Shown: positions 1-10,666 of the stretch, one piece after another | Layout of the letters: each line of letters begins with the position of its first letter | How positions within the stretch are numbered: position 1 is the stretch's first letter | Source: Saccharum officinarum | Lineage: Eukaryota; Streptophyta; Magnoliopsida; Poales; Poaceae | Direction: 5' to 3' | DNA: 64,000 bases | Assembly (NCBI GenBank): GCA_020631735.1 | Contig: CM036209.1 | Span: forward strand, 4,811,451-4,875,450 | Program-made: the position numbers and the translations under genes | Notes under the pieces: generated by a model | What the model was told of the DNA's origin: nothing | The model's database searches: none | Seen by the model: only the letters and a program-made list of their open reading frames with translations

Positions 1-1
1 C

Positions 2-91
2 GCCTACCGCATCCATACGATCATGAGATTGCACGTCCTCTCCCAGGACACTGTCGCTGGCTTCGAAGGAGTCATCGACGGTCTACAGTGA
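2..91 (+). other. Possible 3' end of an unrecognised coding exon
   Basis: The first 90 bases are GC-balanced and open in one frame, ending at a TGA (89-91), directly followed by an A/T-rich stretch that could be a 3' UTR. The short peptide (about 29 residues, ending GFEGVIDGLQ) is not one I recognise. It could be the tail of a gene that starts left of the window or simply chance. Nothing downstream is related to it. Confidence 0.25.
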
Positions 92-1275
92 TTTTTTGTT
101 TTTAGATTTTTGAGATGTAGCAGAGATTACAAGCACAAAAGGAAAAAAAAGAGAAAAGAGAAAAAAGAAAAAAAAACAAAAAAAAAGAAAAAAGAGGAAA
201 AAAACAAAAAAAAATTCTTCTATAGGCTGGTACTAGATTTTTTATTTTAATCTGGATATCGACTATGTACATATTGGTAATAAAAGGTAGATTTATTTGT
301 TTGTGCAATCGTTATTATAATGTAATATATAGTACTATTATATATGCAACTAATATAAGTGGTGGTGGTGTTGTTGTTGATGATGATAGTGCTCGCAAAA
401 AAAAAAATGTATATGCGTACGTGTTTCTTTTTATTGTGTGCAATTGATCTATGATAATATCATATTCAGTAGGATCGTCGAACAATGCATGGATTGATAT
501 ACATGTATGTACGTGTAAATAAGTTGGTTTGTGATGAGTATACTGATCAACTTAATCTACGACATATGTCTGAAACATAAACGCTATAATGAGATCGAAT
601 ACTAGTTTACAGGTTGATTTGTTTACCCACCGGCCGATAAAAAGAACCCTTTACATGCAACAAGATTACATTACATGCTAGAGTATCATTATATATACAC
701 GGCAAAAGAGTTACTGCGACGGTCAATGGTACAAATTTACTAACACCGGTTTGCCCCTGGTGGTGCAACGCAGCCAGCGGTGCCGGATGCATACTTGTAA
801 CCCGCCGAGCTCCGATAAATGGATCACGGTCAAATGTAGCAACGTGTTTTAATTCCTATTTCTTTTCCTGCTTGCATTAAGAAAGAAATATGTTTAATGC
901 TTTGTGCCGTTTCGGGTCATGACCAGCCTCAATGGGGGTTTTATACCCCAGTTTCCAACACATTCATATTTTGGAAACAGTGCGGAAGAGTTTCATCCCT
1001 ATAAAACTCTCTCTACTTTCATGAAACTCTTATCATCTCTTTCTTCATTGATATGGTGCCACATCGCCATATTTAATGCACATGAAATTCTGATGAAATC
1101 ACATTGAGACTGACCAACTTTGGTACGTCGTGCATTGCTTTGGCACAAGCACGACACATGGCAATGTTGGCCCACTTTGGTGCCATGACGGTCCGATCAC
1201 GACCATCGGAATATCTTTGCTTCTTTCTTTATCCACTTATATGATACATGATATAGAAAAAAAATATTTCATACG
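92..1275. other. Intergenic stretch: A-rich tract and copy 1 of a duplicated block
   Basis: Positions 142-213 are an almost pure A tract broken by G and C. Positions about 405-900 form copy 1 of a block whose second copy lies at about 3,890-4,330. Shared landmarks include GAACAATGCATG, CCGATAAAAAGAACCC and AAATGGATCACGG. No convincing coding sequence was seen; the small open frames here are short and AT-rich. Confidence 0.6.
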
Positions 1276-1277
1276 TA

Positions 1278-1427
1278 CTCCCTCTGTTTTAAATTATAAG
1301 ACATTTTAGTTTTTTTTGATATATATAGTCTTTGATATTCACTTAGATATACCCTATGTCTAGACACATGATGGAAAACAATCTATCTAGAAAAGTCAAA
1401 ACGTCTTATGATTTAGAATGAAGAGAG
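1278..1427. mobile_element. Stowaway-type MITE 1
   Basis: This is a 150-bp element with inverted ends starting CTCCCTCTGTTTTAAATTA on the left and the matching complement ending GAAGAGAG on the right. It is flanked by the TA dinucleotide (1,276-1,277 and 1,428-1,429). A TA target duplication and the CTCCCTC terminus are hallmarks of Stowaway (Tc1/mariner-derived) elements of grasses. It is non-coding. Confidence 0.85.
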
Positions 1428-1505
1428 TACAATTTCTATGAAATGTTTATTTGAACAGTTTTCATAATCCATTCAAACTTCATAGGAGAGGTATGATAGT
1501 AAATA

Positions 1506-1738
1506 CTCCCTCTGTCCTAAATTATTTATCGCTTTTGGTTTCCGTGTTGCAAGTTTAACTCGATTTGTAGAAAATACGTGCAATATTTATATCTCTAAAT
1601 AAATTTATTAAAAAACTAGATTAAAGATCTTTCCAATGATACTAATTAAGTACCATAAATATTAATATTTTTAATATATATTTTGTCAAAATTGTTTTTC
1701 GAGAAACGAAAATGAGAGATATTTTGGGACGGAAGGAG
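1506..1738. mobile_element. Stowaway-type MITE 2
   Basis: This 233-bp element has inverted ends CTCCCTCTGTCCTAAATTA and its complement, ending GGGACGGAAGGAG. It is flanked by TA on both sides (1,504-1,505 and 1,739-1,740). It lies only about 80 bp from MITE 1 and its interior differs, so it is a second insertion and not a duplicate. Confidence 0.85.
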
Positions 1739-1799
1739 TAATAGACAATGACATTGTTTCATTGTAATCGTGCTTACGTGCTACTACTTTTTTTTTTTT

Positions 1800-2090
1800 G
1801 CCGTGCCGTCTATCTTGTTAAGATCCTAGAGATATGGAAAGATTAAGACCCAAAAAAATTTCTGCCATGTCATGCTGCGCGAGGCATGTCAAAAGATTGT
1901 GCTGCTATCCATCCTAAAATAGCACAGTTGAAGTCTCCCCATATAAAAAAGTAGTCAAACACTCGTTTTATTGACTGAATTTAGCTTTACAATCACAAAA
2001 TGAAAGTCGAAAAATAGATATAGATGGCAGAAAAATAGAGGCACGACAGTTGTATGAGTCTATGAGACGAGACGGATGTATGCTCTGGTG
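1800..2090 (-). repeat. Inverted copy of the CYP94 3' flank
   Basis: Read on the minus strand this stretch follows the stop of the CYP94 pseudogene. It matches the flank of the intact gene at 6,919-6,985 and then 7,490-7,690. Shared phrases include CTGTCGTG, GATTGTAAAGCTAAATTCAG, GGATGGATAG and CTTTTGACATG. The roughly 500 bp at about 6,985-7,490 on the intact side have no counterpart here, so they were inserted there or deleted here. Confidence 0.75.
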
Positions 2091-2976
2091 TCATTCAGCA
2101 CTTCCAGCCACCTCCCTTGTCCTCACCTGCACCGGCAAGCCCCTTTTCATCCTGAAGGTCACGGAGAGCACTGCTCCGGCACGTCGCCGCCGGCGACCTC
2201 TTTCCTGACGTCGGCCACGAACTCTTCCAGCACGCTACCGACGACGGACTTCATCTGCACGCACGCCTTCTTCTTCGCGAGGCACATCCTGGGCCCCGCG
2301 TGCGCGTGGAACACGGAGTAGCGGGCTCTCCGTCCAGAACGCGGCGTCGTCGCCGAGCCACCGTTCCGGCCTGAACTCGGCGCAGTCCTCGCCCCATATG
2401 GCCGCGAGCCGGCCCATGGCATAGGCGCTGCTATAGGTGACGGACCAGCCCTTTCTGACTCGCGTGCCATCAGGCAGCGCGTCGTCCGCGACGCACGACT
2501 GCTCAGTCCATCGACGCCGGCGGGTACAGCCGCATGGCCTCGGTGAGCGCGGCGTGCAGGTAGTGCATGCTACGCAGCACGTCGAAGCCAAGCGGCTGGC
2601 CGGGGCACATGCCCGTGGACGCCGGCGCCGCGCGGACCTCGGCGAGGACGCACGCCGCCAAGACCGGCCGCGACGACAGAAACCAGAAGAACCACGTCAG
2701 CGCTGACGACGTGGTCTCGCGCCCGGCGATGAGGAAGCTGAGCACGATGTCCCTTAGCGCCTCGTCGTCGCTGTGCTTGGCGCTCGCCACGAACCACGAC
2801 AGGAGGGAAGTCGTCCCTGTGGTGTGGTCGACCGACGCGCTCGCCCTCCAGCGCCTGACGCGGACGATGCCCATGACGAACCCGTGCACGTCCGCGATGA
2901 CCTTCTTGAGCCGCCGCTCGGTGCCGACGTTGAGCCACTTCTTGACCTTCCACGAGACCTCGACGGGGTCTAGGAA
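2091..2976 (-). pseudogene. CYP94-family cytochrome P450 pseudogene, 5'-truncated
   Basis: This copy corresponds to residues about 253-541 of the intact CYP94 gene at 5,293-6,918 and lacks the whole N-terminal half. Homology begins abruptly at 2,976. The I-helix motif AGRETTSS and the ExxR motif (EAMR) are still readable. A one-base insertion after the ExxR region moves the reading frame, a three-base duplication adds a serine, and a five-base deletion just before the haem loop shifts frame again. The haem motif reads AGPRMCLA where the family has CLG, so the last glycine is lost. Minor compensating indels lie before the I helix. It arose with the adjoining 3' flank as an inverted segmental copy, not by retroposition. 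A functional product is not expected. Confidence 0.93.
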
Positions 2977-3055
2977 CGCCAGGCATGGAGCTCCACAACG
3001 ACGAGCTACGTTCGTCCAAGCAGCAAGATGATGCTGCACTGAAAGCACATGTTGC

Positions 3056-3860
3056 CAGCGTATGTTTTAACTGTTTTAGATATTTTAGAGGTACGTTGCA
3101 AGTGTGATGTATGTCGGAAAAGTAGATCGAGATGTTGTAAATGTATGTTCCCAATATTTCATCTGTGTTTTCGGACATATGTTGCAGTGGATAATATATA
3201 TGTTTCACATATATATTGTAAGTTTTTCATCTGCATGTTGCATATGTTTTACACATATGTTGCAAGTGTTTTATCTGGATGTTGTATATATTTGCAATGG
3301 TTAATACACATGTATTTTCCTAGAGTTTTCGACGTAATTTGCAGGTGTTTTAATTGTTTCGGACGTATGTTGCAAGTGTTTTATCTGTGTTTTAATTGTA
3401 AATGTATGTTCCCAATATTTTATCTGTGTTTTCGGACATATGTTGCAGTAGATGTTGTATATGTTTCGCATATATATTGCAAGTTTTTCATATGCATGTT
3501 GCATATGTTTTACATATATGTTGCAAGTGTTTTATCTGGATGTTACATATATTTGCAATGCCTAATACACATGTATTTTCCTAGAGTTTTAAACGTATGT
3601 TGCACATGTTTCAACTGTTTCAGACGTATGTTGCAAGTGTGTCATCTAAATATTGCAAAAATAGACCTCGTGTTGCACATATTGCAGTTGGACCCATCTG
3701 CCGTAACCGCCTGCTATAGCTGCTGGGCCTGCCTGCATGCGCGGGGGTGTGGAGGGGGCACAGGTGACATGCGCGGAAAACCGTGCGAGCGCAGATCGAG
3801 ATGCGACCCCTGCATGGACGCGCGCAGGTGTGGGAAACGGAGCAGCGTATGTGTTTCTTT
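3056..3860. repeat. TTGCAAC-type degenerate repeat block with 261-bp tandem unit
   Basis: The stretch is a mosaic of short phrases such as TATGTTGCAAGTGTTTTATC. A unit of about 261 bp at 3,138-3,398 is repeated with few changes at 3,399-3,655. It ends in a GC-rich part (3,690-3,850). The same family occurs in the opposite orientation at 52,890-53,547 and 53,790-54,720. Long open frames here are low-complexity artefacts of the repeat. It is probably a non-autonomous transposon; no termini were identified. Confidence 0.7.
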
Positions 3861-3889
3861 TTCTCTTGTGTATTTACAGTAAGGTATAC

Positions 3890-4330
<441 letters not shown>

Positions 4331-5011
4331 TAGCAAGTAAAATACTACGCCAAATCTGCCCCGACCTTTGTCGAGGAGAAAAGAAAGAACCTGATAAAAG
4401 GTGGTCATATATGTACTGATTCAAAGAATTCATACAGTCTATATATGTAGCTCATCTAATCATCAAAGTCATGTGTGCAGCTTTTTAGCTATGTCTATAC
4501 AGCTACATAAGAATTTTGCCAGGATTATTGCTCAAGCTCTAGTTGTGTGCAGCGTGTTCTTCTTTTCCCCTTGCAGTAAGAGAAATTAAAGAAATATGTC
4601 CATCTGTCGCTAACGTGGTGCTACGTAGGATGGTTAATGTGGCGTCATGTAAGCTAAAATCACTTTTGAAACCTTTCGAAAAGATAAATCGAATGGTTTC
4701 AAAGAGTTAAAGTGTAAAAATCTAGTTTTGTAATTAAGCGAGGTAAATCAGACTCATGCGACAATCAAGGGGGTTAGAATTCAGATGAACTTTTTTCTCT
4801 CAGTTTTTTTTTTGAGCAACACTTTTTCCTATCAGCCCATGGACTGTGCTCCTGCGACTGTCTGACTGGGTGTGGACTTTGCTCGCCTCAGCCCACGGCC
4901 TGCGCAAATGTTATCTGGGCCTCCACCACCACCAAGTCCTCATCACAAGACGAGGGAAGAAGCTTCCACTGAAACATTTCTTATCCTCAGTTCGATTAAA
5001 GAAACACCCAG

Positions 5012-5059
5012 TTGACCTTCCTTGCTCTGCAATGCACTGCAAGGTCGTATCTTGGTCAA
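5012..5059. promoter_or_regulatory. Two W-box motifs upstream of CYP94
   Basis: TTGACC at 5,012-5,017 and its complement GGTCAA at 5,054-5,059 lie about 235-280 bp before the CYP94 start codon. TTGAC(C/T) is the known WRKY-factor core. Wound and stress induction of CYP94 genes is established, so a WRKY input is plausible. The motif is short enough to occur by chance. Confidence 0.35.
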
Positions 5060-5224
5060 CAAGCACAAACAACTTTAATTTGGCATGTGCCCATCCATGG
5101 CCATGGCAGGCACACTCTTCACAATATTTTTAGCTAGCAGTAGCATCAATCATCTTCAGTTCGGAGTACAAGTTCGGGTTGGACACTGCAACTTCCCTGA
5201 CTGCACAGTGCACACGCAGTATAT

Positions 5225-5234
5225 TATATATATA
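5225..5234 (+). promoter_or_regulatory. TATA box of the CYP94 gene
   Basis: TATATATATA lies 59 bases before the ATG at 5,293, followed by a CT-rich stretch typical of a plant start region. With the usual 25-35 bp spacing, transcription would begin near 5,260 and give a short 5' leader of about 30 bases. Confidence 0.6.
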
Positions 5235-5292
5235 GCTCCTCACCACTCCTCCATCAAATGTCAACAGCAAAAGCTACCAAAAGTCAACGGCA

Positions 5293-6918
5293 ATGGCAAC
5301 CGTTTCCTCCTCCTCCTCCTCGGAGCTGCAAGCCAGCGCACTCTCCCTGCTCGTCCTGCTCCCGGTCCTCTACATCTCCTACCACCTCATCACGCCAGCC
5401 CTGACGACGACCAACAAGGCGAAGAAGCCCACCACCCACGGCCTCAAATCGCACCCGCTCCTGGGCCACCTGCCGGCGTTCCTCAAGAACCGGCACCGCT
5501 TCCTCGACTGGTCCACGGAGCTCATCGTCGCCAGCCCGGACCACCGCATGGGGTTCTGGATCCCCGGGATGCGGACGGGCATCGTGACGGGGAACCCCGC
5601 CGACGTGGAGCACGTCCTGCGGACCAACTTCGCCAACTACCCCAAGGGCGAGCAAGCCACCGCCATGCTCCGCGACTTCCTCGGCCGCGGCCTCTTCAAC
5701 TCCGACGGCGAGCAGTGGCTCTGGCAGCGCAAGAACGCCAGCCACGAGTTCAGCAGCCGATCCCTGCGGAGGTTCGTCGTCGACGTCGTCAGTGACGAGG
5801 TCGCCGGCAGGCTGCTCCCGCTGCTCCGGAGGGCTGCGGACGGCGATGGCCGCGTCGTCCTCGACCTGCAGGACGTGCTGGAGCGCTTCGCGTTCGACAC
5901 CATCTGCATGGTCGCGTTCGGGCACGACCCCGGCTGCCTCTGCCTCGCCGACGCCGACGTCGGCGGGGCCGGGGTCTGCTGGGCGGACGACAGCAAGTCC
6001 GAGTTCATGCGCGCGTTCGGCGAGGCACAGGACCTCATCGTCGGCCGCTTCCTGGACCCCGTCGAGGTCTCGTGGAAGGTGAAAAAGTGGCTCAACGTCG
6101 GCACCGAGCGGCGGCTCAAGAAGGCCATCGCGGACGTGCACGAGTTCGCCATGAGCATCGTCCGGGCCCGGCGCGCGAGCGCGTCGGCGGACCACCACAG
6201 GGACGACGTCCTGTCGCGGTTCGTGGCGAGCGCCGAGCACAGCGACGAGACGCTCAGGGACATCGTGCTCAGCTTCCTCATTGCCGGGCGTGAGACCACG
6301 TCGTCGGCGCTGACGTGGTTCTTCTGGCTCCTGTCGTCGCGGCCGGCCGTCACAGCGCGCATCCTCGCCGAGGTCCGCGCGGCGCGGGCGTCCACGGGCA
6401 CGCGCCCCGGCCAGCCGCTCGGCTTCGACGCGCTGCGCGGCCTGCACTACCTGCACGCCGCGCTCACCGAGTCGATGCGGCTGTACCCGCCGGCGCCGCT
6501 CGACTCGCAGTCCTGCGCCGCGGACGACGCGCTGCCCGACGGCACGCGCGTCGGAAAGGGTTGGTCCGTCACCTACAGCGCCTACGCCATGGGCCGGCTC
6601 CCGGCCATATGGGGCGACGACTGCGCCGAGTTCAGACCGGAGCGGTGGCTCGGCGACGACTGCGCCGAGTTCCGGCCGGAGAGCCCGTTCCGGTACACGG
6701 TGTTCCATGCGGGGCCCAGGATGTGCCTCGGGAAGGAGATGGCGTACGTGCAGATGAAGTCCGTCGTCTCTAGCGTGCTGGAAGAGTTCGTGGTCGACGT
6801 CAGGAAGGAGGTCGTCGGCGGCGGCGTGCCGGAGCACGTCCTCTCCGTGACGCTCAGGATGAAAGGGGGCTTGCCGGTGCAGGTGAGGAGAAGGGAGCTA
6901 GCTGGAAGTGCTGAATGA
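5293..6918 (+). CDS. Cytochrome P450, CYP94 family (fatty-acid / jasmonate omega-hydroxylase type)
   Basis: This single-exon gene of 541 residues is full length for the family. An N-terminal hydrophobic anchor (residues about 12-36) points to the endoplasmic reticulum membrane. Motifs in order are the I-helix oxygen-binding AGRETT (331-336), ExxR as ESMR (393-396), PERW (449-452) and the haem loop [10 protein letters not shown] (471-480) with the axial cysteine at 478. CYP94 enzymes are membrane monooxygenases that use NADPH-P450 reductase to hydroxylate fatty-acid chain ends; some members oxidise jasmonoyl-isoleucine. The subfamily and substrate cannot be fixed from the sequence alone. The start is supported by the TATA box 59 bp upstream and by the membrane anchor following directly. 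Oddly, DDCAEFRPE occurs twice (442-450 and 455-463); the pseudogene copy reads DDAAF at the second position, one residue shorter. The gene converges on the GH3 gene 1.66 kb downstream. Confidence 0.95.
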   Translation: MATVSSSSSSELQASALSLLVLLPVLYISYHLITPALTTTNKAKKPTTHGLKSHPLLGHLPAFLKNRHRFLDWSTELIVASPDHRMGFWIPGMRTGIVTGNPADVEHVLRTNFANYPKGEQATAMLRDFLGRGLFNSDGEQWLWQRKNASHEFSSRSLRRFVVDVVSDEVAGRLLPLLRRAADGDGRVVLDLQDVLERFAFDTICMVAFGHDPGCLCLADADVGGAGVCWADDSKSEFMRAFGEAQDLIVGRFLDPVEVSWKVKKWLNVGTERRLKKAIADVHEFAMSIVRARRASASADHHRDDVLSRFVASAEHSDETLRDIVLSFLIAGRETTSSALTWFFWLLSSRPAVTARILAEVRAARASTGTRPGQPLGFDALRGLHYLHAALTESMRLYPPAPLDSQSCAADDALPDGTRVGKGWSVTYSAYAMGRLPAIWGDDCAEFRPERWLGDDCAEFRPESPFRYTVFHAGPRMCLGKEMAYVQMKSVVSSVLEEFVVDVRKEVVGGGVPEHVLSVTLRMKGGLPVQVRRRELAGSAE

Positions 6919-6984
6919 CGATCCAGAGCATCATCTGTCTCATCTCATACTGCTGTCGTGTGTCTATTTGGTTTGACAAAAAAT

Positions 6985-7490
6985 AACGTTTGTAAATAAA
7001 GTAATGCTATGCGTCACATGTGTGTTTTAGACCCATCCAACACATGATTTTTTTTTGGTCTCCGACGACTGGGCCTGACTCCTCAGCTCCCGTTCTTTTC
7101 TCTCCCTCTCTTCCGTCCGCGTCCGCGCGTCTCATCTCCTCCCCTCCCGTCCGCGACTGTCTCTCTCTCTCACACAGATGGCGACAGCAACCGGCGTTGG
7201 CGAGCCCCACCGCGCCTCCCCCGTGCCCGGCGCGCCTCGTGATTTGTCCTTCCTTAGAAAAAAAATTGTGATCTGTGATTTGTCCTTCCATAGAAAAAAT
7301 TATTTCTTGTGATATGTGATCTCGTGATTATGTGGAGGAAGAAGAAGAGCCGGTGGCCATTAGATCTTCATCCTATTTCCAAAAAAAAATCGTGTGTTGA
7401 AACTCCATGAAACACATGGTTGCTTGTAAATATGTTGTCCTTTTTTCCGCAAAAAAAATGTTGTTCTTTTGTTTTTTTTCATGCTATCTA
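6985..7490. other. Extra block in the CYP94 3' flank
   Basis: These roughly 500 bp are absent from the inverted copy at 1,800-2,090. They hold a C/T-rich stretch (7,075-7,170) and two copies of a GATTTGTCCTTCC phrase near 7,240 and 7,280. No target-site duplication or inverted ends were recognised. No gene was seen. Confidence 0.45.
6995..7000 (+). terminator. AATAAA poly(A) signal candidate after CYP94
   Basis: AATAAA lies 77 bases after the CYP94 stop codon, a usual distance for a plant near-upstream element. Plant poly(A) signals are loose, so this is only a candidate. Confidence 0.4.
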
Positions 7491-7789
7491 CATCTATTTT
7501 TTGAGTTTCGTTTTGCGATTGTAAAGCTAAATTCAGTCAAAAATTGAATGATTGACTACTTACTTTTCTATATGGAGAGACATATAGACCGCTGTTTTAG
7601 GATGGATAGGGGCATATTCTTTTGACATGGTACGGCGTAAACTTTTTTTTGAGTCTCACCACGTCTAGGATCTTAACATCATGGGTAGCATGGCACAAAA
7701 CATAATAAAGCATATAAAGACATAGACATAGATCGCTCTTTATTTGAAATTATAAAACATTTTGGATTTTCTATATACATTACTTTTAT

Positions 7790-8340
7790 TGTGTGTTTGG
7801 TTTTGCTCGATCGAAAGAAGCTTTTAGGATGGGACAAAGTGCCTAGAAATATGCAATATGTGTCTAAACGTTGGATTCCCTTGGGGTGAAGGATTAGCAT
7901 GTAAAGCTTTTCACCTTCACTATTATTTTTGTGGGGTTTATGGAATGTTAGGAATAAGATGGGGATTGAGAAGAAGATCCCAAATTCATCTAATGAGTTT
8001 TTTCACAAAATTTTCATGCTTCTGCAGAAAATAGCGAATTCTGTTGAAGATGCTTGGTTCTTGGAAGACAAAATAGGGAAAATGAAGACTTAGTTGAGGG
8101 ACTTTTGTAAGCAAACTGAAAACCTTGAGGTGGAGGGAGTTATCTGAAGGGGTTGTTTTGATGTTTAAGTTTGTGTATGAGAGATCGGTAGTTAGTATGT
8201 CTTTTCTTTGTGATGTTTTGATGGTGTTCGTTTGGTTGTAGTTGGTTTGCTTGTGCGCGTTGGGGCCTTGATCCTGATGTAAACTGGTGTCCCTAGCTGG
8301 TTTATTTTTCATTTTGCAACACTTTGTTTTTTTTTTTTTT
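7790..8340 (+). mobile_element. LINE-like 3' end fragment (C-terminal tail of a reverse-transcriptase ORF)
   Basis: In a broken plus-strand frame the translation resembles the C-terminal tail of plant LINE ORF2 proteins: an aromatic WGLWNVRNKMGIEKK stretch near 7,935-7,980, then FFHKIF. Stop codons and frame changes break it before and after. It is followed by an untranslated tail and a T-rich run at 8,325-8,341. Only the 3' end is present, as is common for 5'-truncated LINE copies. The call rests on pattern resemblance alone. Confidence 0.5.
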
Positions 8341-8574
8341 TATAAAAATCGGGTTTATCTCTGTCAAGAGAAAGTTACGTAGAAGTTAAAACATGATAAA
8401 TTTTTATTTTTCTTGAAAGATGAACAGTGACAAATATAATAGCATGGTCAAATTAATCGTAATTAGAATGTTCCTAAAAAAAATCGTAATTAGAATGCGT
8501 GTTTTCTGACTTTTGACAGCTTCCCCATTATATATCAGCAGAGCCTCATTAGCATTTCTCCCTGCCCTGTCCGA

Positions 8575-10435
8575 TTATTGGAACTGCTGACCAGGCACCC
8601 AGTGCGGCAATGCGGGGCTGAAGTGGTTGGAGACGACGCGCGAGTCGAGCAGCTCGATGTCAGGCGGCGCGGTGACGCACCGGGGCACCTTGTACTGGCC
8701 GACGGAGGCGCCACGCGCGACGGCATGGTCCGCGATCTCCTCGAAGGTGCCCGGCCGGACCACGCGGATCTCCAGCGGGCCGACGGAGCCGTCCGCCACC
8801 CGGCTCTGCCTGTACACCGCGCTCAGGGCCTCCTCCATCTCCAGGCAGCACCGGTCCAGCACCTCGCCGTCGATCACTACGTCCGTGGACGACGACCCCT
8901 CGGCGCCGAGCAGCTGCAGCTCCCAGTAGACGACGTAGTGCCCCGGCACGGTCTCGGCGCACGTCCGGGCGGTGTAGTCTGCCACGGCGGCGCCGAGCGG
9001 GCGGAGCAGCGCGGCCGACGCGCGGTCCACCGCGCGCTGCAGCTCCACCTCGTTCGTCTTGTCCGACTCGACGGACAACAGCGCGTTCCCGCGGCGCACG
9101 AACCGGAACTGCGGCGCCGCGTTGTGGAACCCCGTCACGCGGAGGACGTCGCCGACACGGTACCGGCACAGCCCGGAGTACGTGGTCACCACCAGCTCGT
9201 ACTCGCGCCCGGCCTCCACGCGTGCGAGCTCCACGAGCTGGCTCGCCGTGGCGGCAGCGGCGTCCGTGGGGAGGAACTCGAAATAGGCCATGTTGGGCAT
9301 GACGGTGTAGGAGACCTCGGACGGGTCGCACATCGGCCGGAGGTTGATGCCGATGCTGCACTCCGAGGAGAAGTAGGCGGTGGAGACGATCGGCAGGCCG
9401 CCGCTGTAGTGATCGAGGGCTGGGACGTAGTGCGCCATGGAGCCCGTGGCTACGGCGTGGACGTACTTGGTGTTTGGCCAAAGACGCGCGATGATGCCGG
9501 CCGCGTCGGCTTTGGAGCCCTCGGAACGGACGAACCGTGCAAGCTCGGGGTCTGGCTGTCGGAGGACGCCGGCGAGCGCCTGACGCAGCGAGGGGTCGGT
9601 GACGCGGTCGGTGAGCGTGCCGGCGTCAATGTCCGCGGCGAGCTGCGCCCAGTTCCGCTGGAAGAAACGGATGGCCCAGAGGACGCCGGAGGCGAACGCT
9701 GCGCCGACGCGCAGCACAGCGTGGCGGTGGCACAGGCCGCACAGCATCTGCGCGTACATGCTCTGGAACGTGTCCTCGCAGACGACGGCCGCCGCTGGGC
9801 TCGTGAGGCCGCGGTGGGGATTGTAGGGGAGCTTCCAGAAGCCGTCGCTCGTGAAGATGCGCGTGAGGATGGTGCGCGCAGGCAGGCCACCCGGCGTCGT
9901 CTCCGACTTGACAGAAAGGAAGTAGAGACCGCTCCCCTTTTCGAGCCCTGGCACGTACCTGCAAGCAAGCATCGATCATGCCACGCACCATGACCGACCT
10001 GCAAGCAAGCATCGATCATAGCATCGATCTGTGGCTCTGTGCTTACTGATTGACGACTGCACCGACGAGGCTGTGCAATCGATGGTGGCGGTCGTGGTCG
10101 TCCTCCACGATGGGAATCAGCTTGCGGTCGCCGCCGGAGGTGCCGGAACTGGTGAGGAACTCAGAGACGGGGTGGCCGGACCCGGACAGGATGGGCGAGC
10201 GGTCACCGTGGGCGATGCGCAGGATGTACGGATGCAGGTCCTCGTATGTCACCATGGGGACCTTGGCCCGGAAGGTGGCGCGGTCGGTGGCGCCGCCCAG
10301 GCCGCACCGCGTCGCGAGGTACTCGGCGTCGGCGTTGCGGCCGAGGATCTCCGCCAGCACGCGCTGCTGCACGGCATCCACGTCGGCGGTCACCTCCTCG
10401 ATGAACCGGAGCTTGTCGGCGTCCGTCTCCGCCAT
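8575..10435 (-). CDS. GH3-family acyl-acid amido synthetase (group II, IAA-amido type)
   Basis: This is a two-exon gene on the minus strand. Exon 1 is 10,435-10,047, the intron is 10,046-9,959 (88 bp, GT...AG), and exon 2 is 9,958-8,575 including the TAA. The product is 590 residues, normal for GH3. These enzymes adenylate a plant hormone acid and transfer it to an amino acid in the cytosol. The ATP-binding loop SSGTSGG is at residues 96-102, YFSSEC at 325-330, and YRVGDVL at 396-402. The [16 protein letters not shown] context and the conserved C-terminal YKVPRC and [10 protein letters not shown] segments place it with the auxin-conjugating group II rather than with JAR1-type jasmonate enzymes. 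The residues after SSEC read SIGINL where relatives and the second copy have YFGLNL, which may alter the substrate pocket. The start codon gives the usual short N terminus, and a TATA box lies 150 bp upstream. The splice joint reads N-Q-Y-V-P-G. Confidence 0.95.
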
Positions 10436-10585
10436 CGCTGCTGCTGCCGCTGGTTGGTTCAATCCTGGACTCCTGGTAGCTAGAAGCCTAGCACTAGTGG
10501 GACTGTGAAACGCTAGTTGTACATGTTTTGGAGGGCCAAGAAATGGTTTGTGGGTTTGGATGGCCATGGAGGCGAGGTGTACCTG

Positions 10586-10591
10586 TATATA
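10586..10591 (-). promoter_or_regulatory. TATA box of the GH3 gene
   Basis: TATATA on the minus strand (CCTATATAC in context) lies about 150 bp before the GH3 ATG at 10,435, which predicts a 5' leader of roughly 120 bases. No canonical auxin-response TGTCTC element was found in the few hundred bases upstream. Confidence 0.5.
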
Positions 10592-10666
10592 GGGGCCGTT
10601 TGGTTGGACTCCTGGGGCAGCTCCTGGAGATGTTTTGCTGCTCCACCAACCAAACGCCATCCAAGC
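10592..10666. mobile_element. Small inverted-repeat element abutting the GH3 TATA box
   Basis: The left end GGCCGTTTGGTTGGA pairs with the right end TCCACCAACCAAACGCC, giving a hairpin-forming unit of about 75 bp. The GGCCGTTTGGTT terminus is widespread among grass MITEs. No clean target duplication is visible. It sits immediately upstream of the TATA box, so it forms part of the GH3 core promoter. Confidence 0.5.

Noticed and set aside
3049..3882. 277-codon plus-strand frame rich in Cys, Tyr, Phe and Ile
   Set aside because: It is produced by the TTGCAAC tandem repeat; the composition is repetitive and no family fits.
5284..6837. Long minus-strand frame (517 codons) opposite CYP94
   Set aside because: A complementary-frame artefact of a GC-rich single-exon gene; no domain, and the plus strand has every P450 motif.
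8578..9993. Long open frame (471 codons) on the plus strand opposite the GH3 exon
   Set aside because: It is the GC-rich shadow of the GH3 coding strand; the minus strand carries all GH3 motifs and correct splice sites.
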